From positions 66,380,808 to 66,444,807 of the forward strand of contig OX381719.1 in NCBI GenBank assembly GCA_947462335.1: a DNA stretch of 64,000 nucleotides. Direction: 5' to 3'. The first letter of the stretch is position 1, and each line of letters begins with the position of its first letter. The notes under the pieces were generated by a model. The model saw nothing but the letters and a program-made list of their open reading frames with translations, was not told the origin of the DNA and searched no databases. Positions 11,195 through 23,999 of the stretch are shown here, one piece after another. The position numbers and the translations under genes are program-made. The DNA is from Harmothoe impar. Lineage: Eukaryota > Annelida > Polychaeta > Phyllodocida > Polynoidae.

Positions 11195-11965
11195 ATGCCA
11201 AGCTGAGACGCATGGCTTCAGGAGGTTTGATTATGGTGACTTTAGAACTGAAGTAGACATCTAAAAAGGAGCTTTTAGGGTACTCATTTTGACATGTCAA
11301 TGATATGTTATTGTCAAAACATTATACTACCATTAAAGGTCACTAAAACTTCAAGTCAGAATATCTCAAGTATCTAGCTCAGGAGCTGCCAGGACCCCTG
11401 TCTCAGAGTCATGGGGCAGTGGCATGTTTACACCTGTTTAGGACCTGTTTTTACTGAGGTCAGTTTTTACACATCAGACAACACCAGGTCTTTAGGCTTA
11501 GTTCAGAACTTGTCCTGTGCCAGAACGTCTCCCCCATTAGCTAATGGCCACTCCACAACCTTATACCCCTCCACACCTGCAGTGCTTTACATCTCAGATA
11601 TCATGGCACCCCGGCTGCTTAAACCAATCCAACAATGGGTAAAACTTTATTGTGCAGCATCCATTAGTATCTCTCTTCTGCCAGGAGAGAACCTCTGGGT
11701 GCTCACAACTCTTTACTTGTTTTCACATCTTTGTTCAGAGAAATCATAAACTGTTTGCCACCTGGTAGTGACTCATTAAAGGTTAGTAACATTTTCTTTC
11801 ATAATTTGGCTGGGATTTTCAGTACCAGAAATATCAGAGCACAGTGCTTTGTCCAATTGTCAAAATTAGGGTTTGAATTATAACAGTAATATTGGAAATT
11901 GTTGCAATGAAAGCGTCCAACACACAGAGATTAATTACAGCAGGGACTTATTGACTTATTGATGC
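11195..11965. other. Gene-free stretch
   Basis: No recognised feature. The 112-codon plus-strand ORF at 11411-11749 has no motif I know. Confidence 0.4.
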
Positions 11966-14526
11966 TTGATTACATCCCCACACTGACCTTCTACACATGC
12001 TGCCCCCCCCACCCCCGGGGTTACATCCCCACACTGACCTTCTACACATGCTGGCCCCCCCCCACCCCCAGGGTTTACATCCCCACACAGACCTTCTACA
12101 CATGCTGCCCCCCCCCACCCCCAGGGTTACATCCCCACACTGACCTTCTACACATGCTGCCCCCCCCACCCCCGGGGTTACATCCCCACACTGACCTTCT
12201 ACACATGCTGCCCCCCCCCACCCCCAGGGTTTACATCCCCACACAGACCTTCTACACATGCTGCCCCCCCCAGGGTTTACATCCCCACACAGACCTTCTA
12301 CACATGCTGACCCCCCCCCACCCCCAGGTTTACATCCCCACACAGACCTTCTACACATGCTGCCCCCCCCCAGGGTTTACATCCCCACACAGACCTTCTA
12401 CACATGCTGGACCCCCCCCACCCCCAGGGTTACATCCCCCACACAGACCTTCTACACATGCTGCCCCCCCCACCCCCAGGGTTACATCCCCACACAGACC
12501 TTATACACATGCTGCCCCCCCACCCCCCCCCCCAACCCCGGGGTTACATCCTCACACAGACCTTCTACACATGCTGCCCCCCCCCACCCCCGGGGTTTAC
12601 ATCCCCACACAGACCTTCTACACATGCTGCCCCCCCCCCACCAGCAGGGTTACCTCCCCACACTGACCTTCTACACATGCTGCCCCCCCCCACCCCCGGG
12701 GTTACATCCTCACACAGACCTTCTACACATGCTGCCCCCCCCACCCCCAGGGTTACCTCCCCACACAGACCTTCTACACATGCTGCCGCCCCCCCACCCC
12801 CAGGGTTACATCCCCACACAGACCTTCTACACATGCTGCCCCCCCCCCACCCCCAGGGTTACATCCCCACACTGACCTTCTACACATGCTGCTCCCCCCC
12901 ACCCCCCCACCCCCAGGGTTACATCCCCACACTGACCTTCTACACATGCTGCCCCCCCCCCACCCCCCCCACCCCCAGGGTTACATCCCCACACTGACCT
13001 TCTACACATGCTGCTCCCCCCCACCCCCCCACCCCCCAGGGTTACATCCCCACACTGACCTTCTACACATGCTGCCCCCCCCCCCACCCCCCGGGGTTAC
13101 ATCCTCACATGGACCTTCTACACATGCTGCCCCCCCCCCACCCCCAGGGTTTACATCCCCACACAGACCTTCTACACATGCTGCCCCCCCCCCCCACCCC
13201 CGGGGTTACATCCCCACACAGACCTTCTACACATGCTGCCCCCCCCCAGTGTTTACATCCCCACACAGACCTTCTACACATGCTGCCCCCCCCTCCCCCC
13301 CCCCGGGGGTTACATCCCCCACACAGACCTTCTACACATGCTGCTCCCCCCACCCCCAGGGTTACATCCCCACACTGACCTTCTACACATGCTGCCCCCC
13401 CCACCCCCGGGGTTACATCCCCACACAGACCTTCTACACATGCTGCCCCCCCCCCCAGTGTTACATCCCCACACAGACCTTCTACACATGCTGCTCCCCC
13501 CACCCCCCAGGGTTACATCCCCACACTGACCTTCTACACATGCTGCCCCCCCCCCCCAGGGTTACATCCCCACACAGACCTTCTACACATGCTGCTCCCC
13601 CCCACCCCCAGGGTTACATCCCCACACTGACCTTCTACACATGCTGCCCCCCCCCCCACCCCCAGGGTTTACCTCCCCTACATGGACCTTCTACAAGTGC
13701 TGCCCCCCCCCAACTCCCCCGGTTACATCCCCACACTGACCTTCTACACATGCTGCCCCCCCACACCCCCAGGGTTTACCTCCCTACATGGACCTTCTAC
13801 AAGTGCTGCCCCCCCCCCAACTCCCCCCGGTTTACATCCCCACACAGACCTTCTACACATGCTGCCCCCCCCCCCCCCCAGGGGTTACATCCCCACACAG
13901 ACCTTCTACACATGCTGCCCCCCCCCCCACCCCCCCGGGTTACATCCCCACACTGACCTTCTACACATGCTGCCCCCCCCGGGTTTACATCCCCACACAG
14001 ACCTTCTACACATGCTGCCCCCCCCCCCCACCCCCCGGTTACATCCCCACACTGACCTTCTACACATGCTGCCCCCCCCCCCGGGTTACATCCCCACACT
14101 GACCTTCTACACATGCTGCCCCCCCCCACCCCCAGGGTTTACATCCCCACACAGACCTTCTACACATGCTGCCCCCCCTCCCCCCCAGGGTTACATCCCC
14201 ACACTGACCTTTCTACACATGCTGCCCCCCCCCAGGGTTACATCCCCACACAGACCTTCTACACATGCTGCCCCCCCCTCCCCCCCCCCCCGGGGTTACA
14301 TCCCCACACAGACCTTCTACACATGCTGCCCCCCCCTCCCCCCCAGGGTTACATCCCCCACACAGACCTTCTTCACATGCTGCCCCCCCCCACCCCCAGG
14401 GTTACATCCCCACACTGACCTTCTACACATGCTGCCCCCCCCCAGGGTTACATCCCCACACAGACCTTCTACACATGCTGCCCCCCCCCCACCCCCAGGG
14501 TTTACATCCCCACACAGACCTTCTAC
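11966..14526. repeat. C-rich minisatellite, unit ~48-56 bp, ~50 copies
   Basis: Each unit has CCCCACACAGACCTTCTACA, CATGCTG, a run of 6-15 C, then CCAGGG or CGGGG and TTACAT. Copy length varies mainly in the C-run. Long ORFs in all frames are a by-product of the period. The G-rich strand has regularly spaced G-runs. The array runs into an assembly gap, so the true length is unknown. Confidence 0.97.
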
Positions 14527-14726
14527 NNNNNNNNNNNNNNNNNNNNNNNNNNNNNNNNNNNNNNNNNNNNNNNNNNNNNNNNNNNNNNNNNNNNNNNNNN
14601 NNNNNNNNNNNNNNNNNNNNNNNNNNNNNNNNNNNNNNNNNNNNNNNNNNNNNNNNNNNNNNNNNNNNNNNNNNNNNNNNNNNNNNNNNNNNNNNNNNNN
14701 NNNNNNNNNNNNNNNNNNNNNNNNNN
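14527..14726. other. Assembly gap (200 N)
   Basis: Exactly 200 Ns inside the minisatellite. The round number suggests a placeholder of arbitrary size. Confidence 0.99.
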
Positions 14727-16440
14727 AAGGACTGAGGCCGCTATAATGCATACAGGGCTGTGTCTGTACTTTACGCACGCTGGGACGAACTGAAAAGCGC
14801 GCCTGGACAAAAGGCATATCCCACATAGTCTTCACAGACACATCCCGCATAAATGTAGTCTTAAAAGAACCATCCTGCATAGTCTTGAATTCGCTGGTTT
14901 CCCGTCCATTATCAAGGACGCAGGTCCCTAGTACGAGGTCACGCTCTCCAACGTAGGTAACTCACCAAACATCGGCACCCATGATGGAGAGTGACAGATG
15001 ACGTCACAGATCACGTGACTGCGCTGGTATCTGTGGGTCTTTGATTGACAACTGACCAGCGAAGTCACGTGTTAGCGCTCTAAGAGCTAGTACTACTTAG
15101 CCAGGACCTGCGGGTTAGCCCCGGCACCCGTGCGGTACCAGCGAAAGTCTTGAAAGGCAAATCTCGTGTAGTCTCACAATCTACGTACAGCTCCATTTCT
15201 CGAAATGGTGGCTCCAATATGCACACTATGTTAAAGGTTAGAACCAATACTCTATCCATTATAAAGATCCACCTTAAGTACAAAAAACAACCACCGTAAT
15301 GCTAATGTCCTTAGCCGTATATATCTAGTAGTAGTGCAGACTAAGTGATATAGGGATTACCCATGTACTACATCTTACCCCCCCCCCCCCCCCCCCCGTG
15401 TGGCGTCCTGTGTGTATCTAGGTAACCTTATAGTGTAAGGTCAACCCCTGCTGGGTGTGTGTGTGTGTGTATGTGTGTGTGTGGGGGGGGGGAGTGGGGG
15501 GGTAGGGGGGTACAAGTAGACAAGATGTCAGATCCACCAGGAGCTTCAGGTTAACATCTTACCTCGTGAGGTGACTTTTAAAATGAAACTAGGCATAACC
15601 TTAAACACAGGCCTACTGTGTGTGTCCCTACATTGGGGGGGGGGGGTGCCTCACATATAGGCTAACCTTAAACACAAGCCTACTGTTTGTGTTTAGGGTG
15701 TCTCTGCAGAACCTTTAACATGGACCTATTTAAGACTGTTTCTCCACAGGTGGTGACAGGGATTCAACATACATATTTATACGACAGCGGGCAAGGAGAA
15801 CAAAGCATTTCACACCTCTTGTATACTGCATACAGCTAGTGGCATAAAGTAGTTATAGGCCTTGTACCAATCTGTAGCCTATAAGGCTCCTTCACAGTAT
15901 TTCACGTACAGGTAGGTACACGTCCTATAAAAGGCAGAAGCCTGGCCATGGCTGCCATCCCCTCCCATCACCAATACAGTACTATGTTACCTTGGGCCCT
16001 AATATGGGCCCTAAAGAGGTTAGTCCAAATAGCTTCATCCCCCACCCACTATATCTACCATGGCAGATATCTCAACAAGTCTAAGAAAGCAGGCACATTC
16101 TGAATAAGGTTGGCTTGTGAATAGACTGCATGTATATTTATGTTCTCAAGCATTCAAGAGAAACCACAAATATAGCGAATAGTGAGTCAGCAATTATTTA
16201 GCAGCCATTTTAATTTCTAACTTCCGCATCTACTCCATTTCCTGTGCCGATATTTTTAGTCGGTGATATTTTTACTACGACATATCTTCTTCCACACACA
16301 ATTTCTTGGAGGTGCTTTTGACTGATCAAGTTTTGGACATTTTTCTCTTCCAGATTTCCTCTTTATTTCCTCCTACGAAGCTCTACACTTCAGGCCTGCT
16401 TAGCTGCAGAATTTCTTCCCAGTGTTGCTGCCAGCTTGTA
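14727..16440. other. Gene-free stretch with mononucleotide runs
   Basis: No gene recognised. It contains a C-run near 15380, GT repeats near 15459-15483 and G-runs near 15484 and 15635. Confidence 0.45.
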
Positions 16441-16444
16441 ACCC

Positions 16445-16620
16445 TGTTTGTACAGCAGGGTGCTATATCAGGTCATCATGAGGCATCAAGGCAGCCCTGA
16501 CCAACAACTCACCAGGGTGGGATTCAAGCAGTATAGCGACACCGTGAGTGAATCAACTCCCTGGATTCACCCACCCTGAATGCAGCGAGTTACTCGCCAC
16601 GGCTGCTTCCAAGCATCCTG
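16445..16620. repeat. Copy of the dispersed TGCATCATGA / CTCACCAGG family
   Basis: Contains GTCATCATGAGGCATCAAGG, AACTCACCAGGG and GAGTTACTCGCC, the same vocabulary as blocks at 20.9-21.2, 33.3-33.8, 36.1 and 37.1-37.9 kb. Confidence 0.5.
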
Positions 16621-16867
16621 CCCACATTAGACATTAAAGCACCGAGCGGCCTCGTGGGATGTACAGAGCGGTGCACATCAGCCAGTGTGTATAATTTCTT
16701 GGCAGTGGTTTCCGGCGGCGGTGGTGGTTCGGTCAGCTTTCTGCACGTCTGGGGAAGGTTTGAGGCGGTTGTGGTCAGAATAATTAGTTATAGTCATTAG
16801 TGACCAATAAAACAGCGGTGGCATACTATCCTAGTCCGGGCTGTCTACTCACACTGGCAGTAGGGGT

Positions 16868-17262
16868 CCTGATGGTAAGTGCCTGCTTCCCCCTGCCCCC
16901 CTGCCCCCCCTGCCCCCTGCCTCCCCTTGCTTCCCCCTGCCTCCTCCTGCCTCCCCCTGCCTCCTCCTGCCTCCCCTGCCTCTCCCTGCCTCCCCCTGCC
17001 TCCCCCTGCCTCCCCCTGCCTCCCCCTGCCTCCCCTGCCTCCCCCTGCCTCCCCCTGCCTCCCCCTGCCTCCCCCTGCCTCCCCTGCCTCCCCCTGCCTC
17101 CCCTGCCTCCCCCTGCCTCTCCCTGCCTCCCCCTGCCTCCCCCTGCCTCCCCTTGCCTCCACCTGCCTCCCCCTGCCTCCCCCTGCCTCCCCCTGCCTCC
17201 CCCTGCCTCCACCTGCCTCCCCCTGCCTCCCCCTGCCTCCCCCTGCCCCCCCCCCCCTGCCA
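16868..17262. repeat. Pyrimidine-rich CTGCCTCCCC satellite
   Basis: Tandem 11-12-bp units of the CCTGCCTCCCC type over about 390 bp, with a pure purine/pyrimidine strand split. The proline/glycine-rich ORFs here are artefacts of the repeat. Confidence 0.95.
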
Positions 17263-17639
17263 AGTTCTGTAGACTCTAGCCTGTAGTCTGCTGTGGTTAG
17301 TGTAGTAAAACCTAAGATGGCCAAGGACAGCCCCAGTCCCTCCCCGCTGCCCCCTTCTAACCTCTAGGCTGCTACAATTAGGGTTGTAGAACCTAAATAA
17401 ACCGACACCAAAACACGATCCACTGAACAACAACATTTTGGGTTGTACAAAGTCCGGCGGCGGCGGCCGCACAAAAACCACAATTAGATAGACAGTGGAT
17501 GTTTGCGGAGAGCGTTAATTGCTTGTGGTCAGCTTAGGAGAATCTCCGTCTAAATCGTTCTGCATCAAAACCCGCTGATGTTACTAATATGTGGGCGCTA
17601 AAAACACACTAAGGAACCCAATTTGTAGCCAAAAGATAA

Positions 17640-17730
17640 AAGCTGACATGAGGCCTAATCTCACCACGAGCCACCGCGAGGGAAAATGCGCCAATTGGCG
17701 GGAAAACACGAGGTAGTGACGTATTTCCGG
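17640..17730. promoter_or_regulatory. Possible promoter-like motif cluster
   Basis: Within about 40 bp there are a CCAAT box overlapping an E2F-like TTGGCGGGAAAA, a CRE-like TGACGTA and an ETS-like TTTCCGG. No gene is recognised beside it, so a host promoter or a remnant of a Polinton end (which carries the same motifs) are both possible. Confidence 0.3.
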
Positions 17731-17802
17731 TTCAGGTACTCAGTAATGATTATTAAATAGAATAACGGCCTAATGTGTGAAATAAGCTGTCTGTCATGTT
17801 AA

Positions 17803-18150
17803 AGTGGGCATATCCGATTTGTCTTCAAATTCTAAATATTACTTAAATGTGTTCTAAACAATGTAAAAGTACAATATATAAGAAAGAGAGGTCCATCAAA
17901 TGTCACAAAGGGATCCCATGTCCCCCAACCAAGGGCTTTCCTATAGTGTATTTTCATTGGGGGGAATAAAAGTGTGCACGCTTTTATTCCAAAATGATCA
18001 TATATTGGGCCATAAAATCTAATTAGAGCTAAATCGGTGGGAATTAGAGAGAATGGAACAGATTGGAAGTCCAACATATTATTTGTGAACATTCTGACTT
18101 ACTTTTGGGGAAATCAATTTCTTTTGTCCCACAGATCGGATATACTCACT
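17803..18150. mobile_element. 348-bp TTAA-flanked MITE
   Basis: Inverted ends AGTGGGCATATCCGATTTGT and (reverse complement) AGTGAGTATATCCGATCTGT, flanked by TTAA at 17799-17802 and 18151-18154. A TTAA duplication is the piggyBac pattern. There is no coding capacity. Confidence 0.7.
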
Positions 18151-18154
18151 TTAA

Positions 18155-20855
18155 ATAGAGGAGCGGGCGGCACTTGTGAAATAAGACATGGCCACTTCCT
18201 GATGGCTGCAGGTTTACACAGACCTCTTGTCTGTAAGAAGTACTAACAACCTAACTCTGCTGTACAATGGTGACTGACATGTACTAATCAATAAACAAAC
18301 TCTACTGTATTTTAGTTAATGAGAGTTAACTAAGAAATACCGTTATATTTAATGATTACAACCGGATTTGCGTCAAACAATAAATTTTCCAATTACATCC
18401 TTTTTTCCACATCATTTACTTCCTGGTAACTTCTTGCTAACCGACCCGACTTCCTGACCCCCAATCTGACCCCCCCCCTACCCCTCCCCTGCAAGATGAC
18501 TGTATATGGTTTGCTGTTTGTCTTATTGGAGTGACATATTAAGACCTGCCTGCATGCTATAATAGCCTCCATACAAGGCCCCTGCAGCTTCCATCATGTA
18601 CCATGTACCAGGGGACTGACCAGGGCTACACCTTACAGGGACTCAAAGCAATGATGATAAGCTTCTGCTGGAGCGTGTTGATGATAATGGTATTGATTAG
18701 AAGCTCTCCAAGTTGTCAGTGCACCAAAATTGGTCACTACAACCAAAATACAGTCAGGGCTGCCAGTGCACCATACATGGTCAGTGTGCTCAGGAATTAT
18801 TTCCCAATATCATCTTGTGAGTCGTAAATCAAGATATCAATCATCACTATTGTGTAGGATTCAGGGACTTATGTGAAAAGTGCAGTTGTGTACCAACTAA
18901 AGGACATAGACTGATTGGAAATGGAATACTTTTTTCATAGACATATAAAACCAAAGACTATATAGGGGAAGATTTAGGGGTAATACGGGACACTTAATAG
19001 TTTGTGATATTTCTTGAGATATGTCATTCAAAATGGCCCAAGAGGGCAAATCATTCTAAAACTTGGCGAGCGGTGTTTCTAAGGTAATATGAGAGTGCTG
19101 AATGGGATTTGGCTGCTCGCAAAGCTGAAAAATGGATGTTTCCATGGAAACAAACATAAAAACAAAATTGCCACCACTATACCAGATAGAGCATAATTTT
19201 AATGTGCAAATGCACACATATACCAAGGGATGGTTAGAAAAATTATGGTTAGTATGATAAAAGCACACATTTTGTATATAAAATACAGCTGTTTCCATCA
19301 GGTAAGCAACCCTTGCGGCTAGCTCCGATTTGTACAATGTACAAAATACACCAGCAGAATACATTCACGACAGAGAATAAATGTCGAAAGTGAAAAACCA
19401 TTGACACGAGGATGGTTGATCTGCTATTGCTCACTAAAGACATGTGATTGAAGTCAGTAATAAAAACCTTTAAAATTTAATTGAATTCCAACCAGAGGGC
19501 ACATTTTCAAATTCAACGGACATAGACAAAACGATAAAATATGAATTTAGAAAGGCGACACTCAACAGCTGTGACACAGGCCCTTTAGATATCAACAGAG
19601 CTGTTAACAACAAACTGATGGGCAGAAAATTTTGAAAAAATAGAAATGTGGCATCTCAAAGATAATGATAAAGCTGCAGGTGTGAAGATGTAGGTGTAAT
19701 TACAGCGCCTCCCACCAGGGGGCACCACACTGACACCCGCTGACCACCAACGTCCAGCCGAGCTAAAATAAACAAACAGCCACAAATATAACATGAAGAG
19801 ACCGGAGAGCAACGACAAATGTCAGCGCTTGACGACGTAATGTCAACGCTCGACATTCAAAATACCAGGAGTCGGGGGAGTCCTAGTGAGGTCAGAGGAA
19901 AAAAGAGGAACCAGATTATACAGAATTAGCGCGGTGGTATAATCGGGGAGACGCGGAGTTATCTAGGTGCTGGTATCTGCCATGGATATCTGCTACGGGA
20001 CACTCAGACCTTTCAGAGATCTGTGTGCTGCTATTTTAGGTACTTTGTTCTTTATTATAAAGTTATGTTTTCTTCATCTCATGTTCTGTATTCCTTTATG
20101 TTGTGTTCTGGTGCTGATATTGGTGGCCTTACAATACCTACTTATTCTAAATTAGATTTCTCATATTGTAGATTATCAACAAGGATCCTTTAAGAAGGAT
20201 TTTTTTTTCAAATCTATTTTTTCCATTACTTCTCATTCATTATCATCTGCCTAATTCTTTTCAACCTTATTGCCCGTCATATGGTTAATGGTGAATAAAG
20301 TTGTACACAATTTTATTCAACCCATTGAAAACGCATTGTAAAATCCTATGGCTGGGCCCCGGGGACCCCTTTCTGACCCCCCCCCCCCCCACCACCCATG
20401 AGACCCCTTTCTGACCTCCCACCACCCATGGATAACATCCGACCGTTCCCCATCCCCTGAATACTATACTATTATAGTGTTTGGTACACATACAAGGAAA
20501 TATTAGAATTTGAAGAAAATCCAATATAGCCATTTCAAGTCCAAACACTATTTGGTATGTGGTGGGTTTCTCGACCAATCATGATACGGTGTGTGATGGA
20601 GTGGAAGGTAAGAATAGGGAGGGTAGGGAGGGTAGAGAGGGTGAGACCAGGCTGGTAATGGTAAAGGTGAGCACAGAGAGGGAAAGGGTAGAGGGGAGAA
20701 GATCTAACCCCCCCCAACCACCACCACCTACCCCCCCCCCCCCCCCACTAACCACCTCTAACACATCCAGCTTTAACCCTCTAACCCTGTAAGGACGGCA
20801 TGTCGCTAAAAGATGACATGTGTCGGCTTATTTGCCCCGGCGAGTAACTTGCTTG
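18155..20855. other. Gene-free stretch
   Basis: No supported gene. Short AT-rich ORFs are present. C-runs lie near 20379 and 20735. Confidence 0.4.
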
Positions 20856-20859
20856 TACT

Positions 20860-21190
20860 TCATTGGTGCATCATGCCCACGCTTAGTGAGTGTCTCAATC
20901 CAGTAGTGTCGGCATGATGCTTGAATGCAGCACTGGTGAGTTACTCACCAGGGCTGCATTATGACGACCGAGTACATGATGCATTAAGCCATTATAGGGT
21001 TAAAGATGGCATCGTCAGTTATCGTCACGATGCAGCAGCAGTTAGTGACTGACCCGCGCTGCATAGGTGTATCATGACTATCTATGGGGAGTGTATCAGC
21101 TCTGTAGTGTCGTCATGATGCATGAATACACCACTGGTGAGGAATTCTGCTGCTGCATTGATGCATCATGACTACCTGACGTATCACGGT
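20860..21190. repeat. Copy of the dispersed TGCATCATGA family, with 19-bp palindrome
   Basis: Repeated GCATCATGAC/GCATGATGC words and the palindrome CTGGTGAGTTACTCACCAG at about 20934, followed by GGCTGCAT. Related blocks recur at five other sites in the window. Confidence 0.6.
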
Positions 21191-21284
21191 AGGCTGTCGT
21201 TAAAGGGTTAACCACCTTGTGGTAAAACCCCATGTATGATCACACACGCTGTTTGTCCCTGCATTATCCCCCATTATCGCCCAC

Positions 21285-21480
21285 AGAGGGACACACAGAC
21301 ACAGTGGGCGCCGCCATCTTGGTGAGTGGATTATGGGTAGAGTGTCTTATCACAGACCCAGAGGTCAGCACAAGGTCACACAGAGCCGCGGGTGGTTTCC
21401 GCATTGTGAGCTCAGGGCGGAACCCGCCGCCGGCGACTGTGACAAGATGGCCGCCGGCGACCAACGCCACAAAATGCTTC
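21285..21480. promoter_or_regulatory. CpG-rich island with paired YY1-like sites
   Basis: Locally CpG-rich. It contains GCCGCCATCTTGG followed directly by GTGAGT (a splice-donor-like sequence) at about 21309-21327, and the opposite-orientation CAAGATGGCCGCC near 21443. Both match the YY1 motif often found at transcription starts. This is the best candidate for a host 5' end in the window, but no coding exon was found. Confidence 0.35.
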
Positions 21481-21797
21481 AAGTTGTAGTGACACACAGG
21501 TTTGTTTGAAAGCACATTTTTGAATTAGTGGCTGTTAGCAACAGCAATTATCCGTCTCTAATATTGGCAGAAAGTACTCCCCTCTGTGTGGGAAGTGTTA
21601 CCATGGTGAATTAACATTAGACATTGTCTCTCTCTCTTTGTTCTCTTTTTACAACTTCATGTGATTTGGGTAGCTTATTTGTACTTGGTGTTCTAGAGGT
21701 TTGAGGACAGACAGAGTGATCAAGTTATCCGTACCTTTAGTTAGGAATGAGATGATGGCTACCACGTGTCTAACTGTGAGATATGTCTGTGGTGGCT

Positions 21798-22960
21798 GTT
21801 CATGTCCCTCCCTGCTTCTCTACCTCTCTGCCTCTCCCTCTATCCCTATCCTACTGTCTCTCTGCCTCTCCCTCTATCCCTACATTCTTGTCTCTCTGCC
21901 TGTCCCTCTATCCCTATCCTCCTGTCTCTCTGCCTCTCCCTCTATCCCTACATTCTTGTCTCTCTGCCTGTCCCTCTATCCCTCCCTTCCTGTCTCTCTG
22001 CCTCTCCCTCTATCCCTACCTTCCTGTCTGTCCCTCCCTCTATCCCTACCTTCCTGTCTCTCTGCCTGTCCCTCTATCCCTATCCTCCCTGCTTCTCTGC
22101 CCTCCCTCTATCCCTACCTTCCTGTCTCTCTGCCTCTCCCTCTATCCCTATCCTACTGTCTCTCTGCCTCTCCCTCTATCCCTACATTCTTGTCTCTCTG
22201 CCTGTCCCTCTATCCCTATCCTCCTGTCTCTCTGCCTCTCCCTCTATCCCTACATTCTTGTCTCTCTGCCTGTCCCTCTATCCCTCCCTTCCTGTCTCTC
22301 TGCCTCTCCCTCTATCCCTACCTTCCTGTCTGTCCCTCCCTCTATCCCTACCTTCCTGTCTCTCTGCCTGTCCCTCTATCCCTATCCTCCTGTCTCTCTG
22401 CCTCTCCCTCTATCCCTACATTCTTGTCTCTCTGCCTGTCCCTCTATCCCTACCTTCCTGTCTCTCTGCCTGTCCCTCTATCCCTACCTCCCTGTCTCTC
22501 TGCCTCCCTCTATCCCTACCTTCCTGTCTCTCTGCCTGTCCCTCTATCCCTACCCTCCTTTCTCTCTGCCTGTCCCTCTATCCCTACCTCCCTGTCTCTC
22601 TGCCCCTCCCTCTATCCCTACCTCCCTGTCTCTCTGCCTGTCCCTCTATCCCTACCTTCCTGTCTCTCTGCCTGTCCCTCTATCCCTACCTCCCTGTCTC
22701 TCTGCCTGTCCCTCTATCCCTACCTTCCTGTCTCTCTGCCTATCCCTCTATCCTTACCTTCCTGTCTCTCTGCCTGTCCCTCTATCCCTACCTCCCTGTC
22801 TCTCTGCCCTTCCCTCTATCCCTACCTCCCTGTCTCGATCTCTGCCTGTCCCTCTATCCCTACCTTCCTGTCTCTCTGCCTGTCCCTATATCCCTATCCT
22901 CCTGTCTCTCTGCCTCCCTCTATCCATACCTTCCTGTCTCCTGTCTGTTTCCCTTCCTTC
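21798..22960. repeat. CT-rich minisatellite, ~35-bp unit
   Basis: Unit of the type CTGTCTCTCTGCCTGTCCCT then CTATCCCTACCTTC, about 33 imperfect copies. All three plus frames stay open through it. Confidence 0.95.
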
Positions 22961-23500
22961 TCTATGTTTCTGTCTCTGTCTGTCTCTGCCTGTCTCTGTC
23001 TGTCTCTGTCTTCTCTGTCTGTCTCTGTCTGTCTTTGCCTGTCTCTGTCTCTGTCTGTCTCTGTATGTCTCTGTCTGTCTCTGTCTGTCTCTGTCTTCTC
23101 TGTCTGTCTCTATCTGTCTCTGTCTGTCTCTGTCTGTCTCTGTCTGTCTCTGTCTGTCTCTGCCTGTCTCTGCCTGTCTCTGTCTGTCTCTGTCTGTCTC
23201 TGCCTGTCTCTACCTGTATCTGCCTGTCTCCGTCTGTCTCTGCCTGTCTCTGTCTGTCTCTGTCTGTCTCTGTCTTCTCTGTCTGTCTCTGTCTGTCTCT
23301 GTCTGTCTCTGTCTGTCTCTGTCTGTCTCTGTCTGTCTCTGCCTGTCTCTGCCTGTCTCTGTCTGTCTCTGTCTGTCTCTACCTGTATCTGCCTGTCTCC
23401 GTCTGTCTCCGTCTGTCTCTGTCTGTCTCTGCCTGTCTCTGCCTGTCTCTGTCTGTCTCTGCCTGTCTCTATCTGCCTAAGTCTCTATCTGTGCCTTTCT
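22961..23500. repeat. CTGTCTGTCTCT simple repeat
   Basis: Continues the previous block as a shorter (about 12-bp) unit CTGTCTCTGTCT with TGCCTG variants. Confidence 0.95.
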
Positions 23501-23834
23501 CTCAGTGTCTCTGTATGTGTCTCTCTCCTCCTTTCTGCCTCTCCCTCTCCGAGACCTTCCCCGTGTCTGTCTGTCTCTGTCTCTCCCCCTTCTCCTTGCT
23601 ACACTGTAAGTAGTCAGTGTAGGTACACATTGGAATCTACTGTAGAATGGATTTATAGTAGAATGTTCTGTAGAATGGATATATAGTAGAATCCACTGTA
23701 GATTTACAGTGGATTGTACTATTTACCTACAATAAACACCCACAGTAAAATGGCCTGTACACCTACAAAAATTCCCCTCTCCTTCTCTCCTCCCCACTCC
23801 CGCGTCCCCTCTACCAGTCCCCCCTCGTCTATAA

Positions 23835-23990
23835 CAGCAGCCCGTTCCCGTTAAACATTAATACTAATGAGCTCCGTTAGGCAGCGGGTTGAGGTGCTCT
23901 AATTAATTGCCGCCTAAGACCGGAACTTAAGCTGCGCGCGCACCCACTTACCTCTTATACTGTTAGCTGCCGCACAAGGGCGGAATCACC
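23835..23990. promoter_or_regulatory. CpG/TAATTA island (possible regulatory element)
   Basis: A GC-richer patch with TTAATAC, CTAATTAATTG and GCGCGCGC words between two low-complexity arrays. A similar patch is at 25735-25880. Function is not shown. Confidence 0.2.
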
Positions 23991-23999
23991 AAGTCTGAT

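Noticed and set aside
11948..14746. Long proline- or glycine-rich ORFs with CCPPP / HTDLLHMLPPP repeats
   Set aside because: They follow the minisatellite period and are open in several frames on both strands at once. Unit-length changes reset the frames. No start context or unique sequence.
16800..17481. Pro-rich and Gly/Arg-rich ORFs on both strands
   Set aside because: Products of the CTGCCTCCCC satellite.
21701..23686. ORFs of 565-661 codons rich in LSLCLSLYPYLPVS / SVCLCLS
   Set aside because: All three plus frames are open through the same CT-rich repeat, so the length reflects the absence of stop codons in the repeat, not coding.
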